Source of the DNA: Bradyrhizobium sp.
GTDB lineage: Bacteria > Pseudomonadota > Alphaproteobacteria > Rhizobiales > Xanthobacteraceae
Direction of reading: 5' to 3'
Assembly (NCBI RefSeq): GCF_016219575.1
Contig: NZ_JACRMG010000009.1
Coordinates: 620,001 to 684,000 of the forward strand
Length of the DNA: 64,000 nt
The translations under genes were made by a program, and so were the position numbers. Below the pieces are notes generated by a model, which searched no databases, was not told the origin of the DNA, and saw only the letters and a list, made by a program, of their open reading frames with translations. Shown here piece after piece: positions 58,880 to 64,000 of this stretch (position 1 is its first letter; each line of letters opens with the position of its first letter).

Positions 58880-59977
58880 CTAGCTCCCTGCAGCGAGGAT
58901 CACGCCATACCAGCCGAGGCCCTTGTAGGTCTCGTAGCCCGGCGTGGCGTGGAACCCCACCAGCCTGCCGGAGCGGTCCTGATAGGAGCCGCAGCGTTTT
59001 CCGCCGAGCGAGAGCTGGATGCGTTCGGTGAGCAGGCCCTTGCCATCGGAGGCCGCGATCACGCGAAAATTCGAATCGACCAGCAGTACGCGGGCCTTGT
59101 CGGCGGCGCCGACGCGCACGCCCTGCACGATGGCGCGGGCCTGCGGCTCCCAGTCGAAATGGATTGCGAGCACGCCGGTCGGCTTGCCATTGGCCTTGCC
59201 GCCCTCCCGGACGCTGGCGCAATAGGTCGCGACCTGCGCATTGCCGAGCAAGGGCTGGCACTCGACGTCGCCGGCGACATAGTCGTCGCCGGAACGCAAA
59301 GCCCGCGCCTCGCGAAACCATTTTGTGCCGGCAACATTCTGGCCAGCGACGCGGAAGCGGTCGGAACGCCCGTTGGCAATGACGTTGCCTTCGAGATCGC
59401 AGAGCCAGAGATCGAGGTAGACGGTGTAGGCGCCGAGGATCACCGCCAGCCGCTCCGAGACATGCGCGACCGCGGCTGCACTCGGCACCGCCGCACAATC
59501 GACCACTGCCGAATCGGTCGCCCACCAGCGAACGTCGCAGGTTCGCTCATAGAGATTGCGGTCGATCAGCTCGATCGCATTGAGCGACAAGTCCACCATG
59601 CGTTCGCCGCGCGACCGGTCGGTCATGCGCGAGATCGAGTTCATCAGATCGCCGGTGCGGTTGGTGAGCTGCGTCTCCAGCTCGCGGGCTATCGCCTCGA
59701 CCTGCTGGCCCACATTGCGCACTTCCTGCGCAACGACGGCAAAGCCTGCGCCCTGCGCGCCGGCGCGCGAACTCTCGATCAGCGCGTTCAGCGCCAGCAT
59801 CTTCATCTGGTTGGTGATCTTCTGGATCGCCCTGGTCTTCTCGCAGGCAACCTCGTTCACCTCGGCCGTGAGCCGCTCGATCAGGGCGGAGATGTCGGCT
59901 TCATCCTCTGTGCTTGCGGAACCGGCGGGCTTTCTGGCGATCGATGTGGCGCGATGAAGGTCAAGCGCGACGGACAT
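58880..59977 (-). CDS. Soluble methyl-accepting chemotaxis-like protein with C-terminal Cache-like sensor
   Basis: The 365-residue protein starts at 59977; the ORF-track start at 60133 is rejected. An N-terminal receptor hairpin carries 'AIQKITNQMKMLALNALIESSRAGAQGAGFAVVAQEVRNVGQQVEAIARELE', close to the CheA/CheW-contacting tip of MCPs. The C-terminal ~200 residues resemble a Cache/PAS-like sensor ('LDLWLCDLEGNVIANGRSDRFRVAGQNVAGTKWFREA...GKPTGVLAIHFDW'). No transmembrane helix is present. In ordinary MCPs the sensor is N-terminal and periplasmic, so the order here is reversed. It may signal to a cytoplasmic chemosensory array or a Che-like pathway elsewhere. Confidence 0.82.
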   Translation of the reverse strand: MSVALDLHRATSIARKPAGSASTEDEADISALIERLTAEVNEVACEKTRAIQKITNQMKMLALNALIESSRAGAQGAGFAVVAQEVRNVGQQVEAIARELETQLTNRTGDLMNSISRMTDRSRGERMVDLSLNAIELIDRNLYERTCDVRWWATDSAVVDCAAVPSAAAVAHVSERLAVILGAYTVYLDLWLCDLEGNVIANGRSDRFRVAGQNVAGTKWFREARALRSGDDYVAGDVECQPLLGNAQVATYCASVREGGKANGKPTGVLAIHFDWEPQARAIVQGVRVGAADKARVLLVDSNFRVIAASDGKGLLTERIQLSLGGKRCGSYQDRSGRLVGFHATPGYETYKGLGWYGVILAAGS

Positions 59978-60219
59978 TGCAGGTACTTCCCCAGTCTTCT
60001 GTGCGCTTTGCCGTTTTCCTGTGGACCGACAGGGACTCGCGAGCGCGTATTTGGTGTCTTTGTCGCCAATCTTGCCTAACGACCGGTATAATTCCCGGCG
60101 CGCAGCAGGTAGTACTACGGAAGGCGGTTGCACGTTGTTTGTGCACGTCGCTTTTTTCGGCGACCGGTCGGGTGCGGCCGGTGGTCGCGCGCCTTGTCAA
60201 AATTTCCCTCGAAGGAGCC

Positions 60220-62061
60220 ATGACGCTTCCTGCATCCGCATTGCCCGTCGAGGCGCCGCAGGCGTTCCTCGGCGTCGCCAGGTCCGCGACCGGCAAGCTG
60301 TGGCGCGACCGGCTCGACGCGCGCGGGCAGGCGCGGGCGCTTGCGATCGTGCAGCGCTACCAGCTGCCGGAAATGCTGGCGCGGGTGCTGGCGGGCCGCG
60401 ATGTCGCAATCGATGCGGTCGAGGATTTTCTCGACCCGACCATCCGCAAATTGATGCCGGACCCCTTCACGGTCACGCAGATGGAGGGTGCGGCCAGGCG
60501 CATTGCGGATGCGGCAATGCGCGGCGAGAAGGTCGCGATCTTCGGCGACTACGACGTCGATGGTGCAACGTCTGCGGCGCTGCTCGCCTGGCATTTGCGC
60601 CATTGCGGCCTCGATCCGCTGATCCACATCCCGGACCGCCTGTTCGAGGGCTACGGCCCCAACACCGAAGCCGTGCGCATGCTGGCCGGCAAGGGCGCCA
60701 CGCTGCTGGTGACGGTCGATTGCGGCACCACCAGCATCGAGCCGCTGGCGGAAGCGAAAAAGCTCGGCATGTCGGTCGTCGTCATCGACCACCACCAGTG
60801 CGGCGAGCAATTGCCCGAGGTCGACGCGCTGGTGAACCCCAACCGGCCGGACGATCTGTCCGGCCTCGGCTATCTTGCCGCGGTTGGGCTGGTGCTGGTC
60901 GCGCTGGTCGCCGTCAACCGCGAGCTGCGCCGGCGCGGCTTCTGGAGCGCCGAGATGCCGGAGCCGGATCTTCTCGGCATGCTGCATCACGTGGCGCTCG
61001 GCACCGTCGCCGACGTCGCGCCGCTGACGGGGCTCAATCGCGCCTTCGTCGCCAAGGGATTGATCGCGATGCGCCGGCGCGACCATGTCGGCCATACCGC
61101 GCTGATGGACGTGTCGCGGCTGAACGGCCCGCCGGAGGCCTGGCACCTCGGCTTCATGCTGGGCCCGCGCATCAATGCCGGCGGCCGCATCGGCCGGGCC
61201 GATCTCGGCGTGCGCCTCCTGCTGGAGGGCGACGTGTCGGAGGCCGCGCGCATCGCCGCCGAGCTCGACCGCCTCAACAGCGAGCGCCGCCTGATCGAGC
61301 AGGCCGCGGAAGCGCAGGCCGAAGCGGAGGCGCTGGCCTCGCTCGGCCTGGAGGACAAGGGCGCTGTCATCGTCACCGCATCCGAAGGCTGGCATCCCGG
61401 CGTGGTCGGCCTCGTTGCCGCGCGGCTGAAGGAGAAATTCGCGCGTCCCGCCTTCGCGATCGCGCTGGAGCCCGGCGGCATCGGTACCGGCTCGGGCCGC
61501 TCGATCCCGGGCGTCGATCTCGGCAAGGCGGTACGGCAGGCGGTGGAGGACGGGCTCCTGATGAAGGGCGGCGGCCACGCAATGGCCGCGGGCGTGACGC
61601 TGCGCAAGGAGCGGCTCGCCGAGTTCCGCGCCTACCTGGAAAGCGCGCTCGCCGCCGACGTCGCCAATTCCCGCCGCGAGCACGAGCTCTTCATCGACGG
61701 GGCGGTGAGTGCGCGAGCCATCACGCCGGAATTCGTGGGCACGCTCAATCGCGCCGGCCCCTTCGGCGCCGGCAATCCGGAGCCCGTGATCGCGCTGCCG
61801 GCCCACCAGCTCATCTTCGCCGACGAGGTGGGGCAATCGCATTTGCGGCTGCGCTTCAAGTCAGGCGACGGCGCCATCGTCAACGCCATGGCGTTCCGCG
61901 CGGTCGGGCAAAGGCTCGGCAACGCACTGGTGCAGAATCGCGGCCAGCAATTGCATGTCGCGGGTTCGCTCGCGGTAGACCGTTGGCAGGGAGCCGAACG
62001 TGTGCAAATGCGTGTGGTCGACGTCGCCGTGCCCGACGAAGGGCCGGCAATGATCAGGTAA
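60220..62061 (+). CDS. recJ: Single-stranded-DNA-specific exonuclease RecJ
   Basis: The 613-residue 5'-3' exonuclease acts in recombination and mismatch repair. DHH-family motifs are 'FGDYDVDGATSAALLAWHL' (DYDVDG 110-115), 'VTVDCGTTS', 'VVVIDHHQCGE' (DHH 190-192), 'LGPRINAGGRIG' and the DHHA1-domain 'MKGGGHAMAAGVTLRKERL', followed by the C-terminal OB-fold. I chose the ATG at 60220 because aaggag lies just upstream; the ORF-track start at 59914 reads back into the chemoreceptor gene. Confidence 0.96.
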   Translation: MTLPASALPVEAPQAFLGVARSATGKLWRDRLDARGQARALAIVQRYQLPEMLARVLAGRDVAIDAVEDFLDPTIRKLMPDPFTVTQMEGAARRIADAAMRGEKVAIFGDYDVDGATSAALLAWHLRHCGLDPLIHIPDRLFEGYGPNTEAVRMLAGKGATLLVTVDCGTTSIEPLAEAKKLGMSVVVIDHHQCGEQLPEVDALVNPNRPDDLSGLGYLAAVGLVLVALVAVNRELRRRGFWSAEMPEPDLLGMLHHVALGTVADVAPLTGLNRAFVAKGLIAMRRRDHVGHTALMDVSRLNGPPEAWHLGFMLGPRINAGGRIGRADLGVRLLLEGDVSEAARIAAELDRLNSERRLIEQAAEAQAEAEALASLGLEDKGAVIVTASEGWHPGVVGLVAARLKEKFARPAFAIALEPGGIGTGSGRSIPGVDLGKAVRQAVEDGLLMKGGGHAMAAGVTLRKERLAEFRAYLESALAADVANSRREHELFIDGAVSARAITPEFVGTLNRAGPFGAGNPEPVIALPAHQLIFADEVGQSHLRLRFKSGDGAIVNAMAFRAVGQRLGNALVQNRGQQLHVAGSLAVDRWQGAERVQMRVVDVAVPDEGPAMIR

Positions 62062-62094
62062 CAAGCAAGAAAAACATCGAGTTTGGGAGTGAAA

Positions 62095-62943
62095 ATGGCA
62101 GGGCAGGTTGCAGGCAAGGTCGCGCTGGTCACGGGCGGGGCATCGGGAATTGGCGCGGCGGTTTGCGAGTTGCTGGCGCGCGAAGGCGCCTCGATCGCGG
62201 TGACCGATGTCGACGAGCTCAGGGGTCCGGAGCTGGTTGCCCGCATCAAGAAAGCCGGCGGCGAGGCGACGTTCTGGCATCAGGACGTCACCAGCGAAGC
62301 GCGATGGAGCGAAGTCGTGACCGAGGTGGTCGCCCGTTATGGCCGGCTCGACATACTCGTCTCCAATGCCGGCATCGGAATTGGCGTGCCCTCGATCACG
62401 CAGATGACGCTGGAGGACTGGCGGCGACAGACCGCGATCAATCTTGACGGTGTGTTCCTTTCGGTGAAGCACTGCCTGCCGGCAATGCGCAAGGGCGGCC
62501 GTGGCGGCTCGATCGTGCTGATGTCGTCGCTGGCTGGCTTGCAGGGCGCACAGACGCTCGCCGGCTACTGTGCGACCAAGGGTGGCGTGCGGTTGTTTGC
62601 CAAGGCGATCGCGTTGGAATGCGCCTCGTTCGGCGACGGCGTGCGCGTCAATTCCGTGCATCCCGGCATCATCGACACGCCGATCTGGGGCAAGATCCCG
62701 ACCGAAGCCGCGGGGCGGGGACAGAACGCACCGATCGACCCCGACGAGCGCGCCAGACTTGCGACCCCGTTCGGCCGCGCCGGCCATGCCATGGAGATCG
62801 CCCAGGGCGTCCTGTATCTGGCGTCGGACGCGTCGAGCTATGTGACCGGAATGGAACTCGTCATCGACGGCGGCATGAATGCGGGTCGGTCGCTGCGGCT
62901 GCCCGACGCGCCTGCGCATCCGATCCCGGGACTTGCGCAGTAA
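62095..62943 (+). CDS. Short-chain dehydrogenase/reductase (SDR)
   Basis: The 282-residue oxidoreductase has 'GKVALVTGGASGIGAAVCELLAREG', 'ILVSNAGIGIG', the catalytic Ser in 'IVLMSSLAGLQG' and the Tyr/Lys pair in 'YCATKGGVRLFAKAIALECA', ending in 'VTGMELVIDGGMNAGRS'. I chose the ATG at 62095 with gggag five bases upstream. It resembles 3-oxoacyl-ACP-reductase or cyclohexanol/sterol-type dehydrogenases, but the substrate is not clear. It follows recJ by 33 bases. Confidence 0.93.
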   Translation: MAGQVAGKVALVTGGASGIGAAVCELLAREGASIAVTDVDELRGPELVARIKKAGGEATFWHQDVTSEARWSEVVTEVVARYGRLDILVSNAGIGIGVPSITQMTLEDWRRQTAINLDGVFLSVKHCLPAMRKGGRGGSIVLMSSLAGLQGAQTLAGYCATKGGVRLFAKAIALECASFGDGVRVNSVHPGIIDTPIWGKIPTEAAGRGQNAPIDPDERARLATPFGRAGHAMEIAQGVLYLASDASSYVTGMELVIDGGMNAGRSLRLPDAPAHPIPGLAQ

Positions 62944-62971
62944 CTAGCCCGTCGCCTCTGTCATGGGGGGC

Positions 62972-64000
62972 CTATGCTTGACGATTAATTTCGCGGGCCA
63001 ACGAATAGCTTGTGCTGCGCCCACCGCCTTCGTCTTTTTTGAGAATGCCCGCTTCCAGCAATTCAGTGATGTCGCGAAGAGCGCTATCGGGTGAGCATTT
63101 CTCTATCGTCGCGTATTTCGAAGAGGTGAGCTTGCCGGTGAAACCATCTAGCAGGCGGTTGATGATGTCGCGCTGGCGATTGTTTAATTTCGCCTGCGAA
63201 TGCTCACGCCAGAAGGCGGCCTTAGCAAGAACGTTGGCGAGAATGGTCTCAGCGCCGTCAAAGGCGCGGTTAAGACATGCCAAAAACCACGAAAGCCATG
63301 GCGTGATATCGAGGCCACCTTTCTGTGTGCTCTCTAGAATGTTGTAGTAGTCATTGCGCTCCAGCCTGATCTGCGCGGACATGCTGTAGAAGCGTTGCTG
63401 GCTGTTCTCCGAACGGGCGAGCGCCATGTCAGCTATTGCGCGCGCGATGCGTCCATTGCCGTCTTCGAAAGGGTGGATGGTCACAAACCACAAATGAGCG
63501 AGCGCGGCACGAATGATGAGGTCCGTGTTATCCCTGGTTTCGAACCATTTCAGGAACGCTTTCATTTCAATGTCGAGGCGACTGGCCGCAGGCGCTTGGT
63601 AGTGAACCCTGGGATTGTTGGTGGAGACCTTTGAAACAACCTGCATGGGTCCTAGCTTGTCGTCGCGCCATGCGCCGACAGTAATTTTGCTAATGCCGCT
63701 GCGTCCTGTGGGGAACAGCGCGGCATGCCAACCAAACAAGCGTTCTTCGGTGAGGGGCTCGTCATATTTTTGGGTGGCGTCGAGCGTCATTTCGACGACG
63801 CCTTCAACATTGCGGTCGGGCGGGGCTAAAGCACCGATATCCATGCCGAGCCGTGATGCGATAGACGAGCGAACTTGATCCTTGTCGAGAACCTCGCCTT
63901 CAATCTCGCTGGATTTCAAAACGTCTGCGGTCAGGGTCTCAAGAATGGCTTCGCTTCGGAGCTGAAATCCAAGCCCCTGCATTTGACCAATGAGCCTGCC
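62972..64000 (-). CDS. Fic-family protein (5' end outside the window)
   Basis: The frame is open to the right edge ('GRLIGQ' precedes the ATG at 63982), so that ATG is probably internal and the start lies beyond 64000. The protein has an N-terminal DUF4172-like region, the inhibitory-helix motif 'SSEIEGE' (S/T-x3-E-G/N type), and the Fic core 'HPFEDGNGRIAR'. A C-terminal winged-helix-like end ('SPDSALRDITELLEAGILKKDEGGGRSTSY') follows. Fic enzymes attach AMP or other groups to target proteins, and the built-in inhibitory motif keeps them quiet. Base composition is lower in GC than recJ. No antitoxin partner is seen on this side. Confidence 0.9.
   Translation of the reverse strand, partial: GRLIGQMQGLGFQLRSEAILETLTADVLKSSEIEGEVLDKDQVRSSIASRLGMDIGALAPPDRNVEGVVEMTLDATQKYDEPLTEERLFGWHAALFPTGRSGISKITVGAWRDDKLGPMQVVSKVSTNNPRVHYQAPAASRLDIEMKAFLKWFETRDNTDLIIRAALAHLWFVTIHPFEDGNGRIARAIADMALARSENSQQRFYSMSAQIRLERNDYYNILESTQKGGLDITPWLSWFLACLNRAFDGAETILANVLAKAAFWREHSQAKLNNRQRDIINRLLDGFTGKLTSSKYATIEKCSPDSALRDITELLEAGILKKDEGGGRSTSYSLAREINRQA

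Noticed and set aside
60087-60092. TATAAT as a recJ promoter -10 box
   Set aside because: It is a perfect hexamer, but no -35 element lies at acceptable spacing, so I did not list it as a promoter.
1-64000. tRNA, rRNA, tmRNA, RNase P RNA or riboswitches
   Set aside because: I looked for T-loop motifs and common RNA landmarks in intergenic regions and found none; TTCGA-like matches fall in dispersed palindromes.

Overview
The window reads as a chromosomal segment of a high-GC alphaproteobacterium, most likely Bradyrhizobium or a close relative. The grounds are strong third-position GC bias (which creates hundreds of long shadow ORFs), an Omp25/31-type outer membrane protein family, a suf operon with an IscS-type gene in front, a class I PHA synthase, a FixK/FNR-type box, and several families of dispersed palindromic repeats like those seen in Bradyrhizobium intergenic regions. 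No tRNA, rRNA, CRISPR array, insertion sequence or prophage was recognised. The species assignment is inference from protein and repeat character, not from a search.

Layout. 1-4.5 kb: the C-terminus of a 3-hydroxyisobutyrate-dehydrogenase-like protein, then two PEP-utilising phosphotransferase proteins, a PPDK-derived ATP-grasp/swivel protein with no PEP barrel and a partner with its own swivel domain. 4.6-9.9 kb: a DMT exporter, a NodU-type carbamoyltransferase divergent from a LivJ-type binding protein, a small secreted protein and an SRPBCC protein. 10-20.4 kb: envelope and housekeeping genes (M23 peptidase, Bcp peroxiredoxin, YhdP/AsmA-like giant, a double-barrel Omp, an MFS transporter, tyrS). 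20.5-26 kb: anmK, a GST with a clear promoter/operator, DUF1697, an alpha/beta hydrolase carrying a FixK/FNR box at its start, and a membrane LytTR regulator divergent from an acyltransferase.

26-33.1 kb is the Fe-S assembly locus: IscS-type desulfurase, sufB, sufC, sufD, sufS, sufT (DUF59), sufA. Starts and stops overlap in sufD-sufS-sufT. A palindromic repeat separates sufB from sufC and another copy follows sufA. 33.2-38.3 kb: TfoX-like protein, diguanylate cyclase, DEAD-box helicase and a periplasmic caspase-family protein.

39.7-43.7 kb is a tandem array of four Omp25/31-like genes, each with its own terminator and promoter-like element and a period of about 980 bp. The third copy carries an in-frame amber codon that removes its last 24 residues. 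44.3-52.4 kb: parE, DedA, a PaiB-like protein coupled to argC, a methyltransferase, MAPEG, phaC and a small lipoprotein. 52.5-62 kb: aminotransferase, hom, glpX and recJ. A block of GNAT, HAD, a lower-GC ABC binding protein and an atypical soluble chemoreceptor lies between glpX and recJ. The window closes with an SDR and a Fic protein running off the right edge.

No single locus is clearly a new defence or biosynthetic system. The best candidates for undescribed biology are the split dikinase-like pair, the tandem Omp array with its nonsense copy, the FixK box abutting a hydrolase start, the repeat inside suf, and the short ORF with a strong ribosome binding site ahead of the caspase-family gene.
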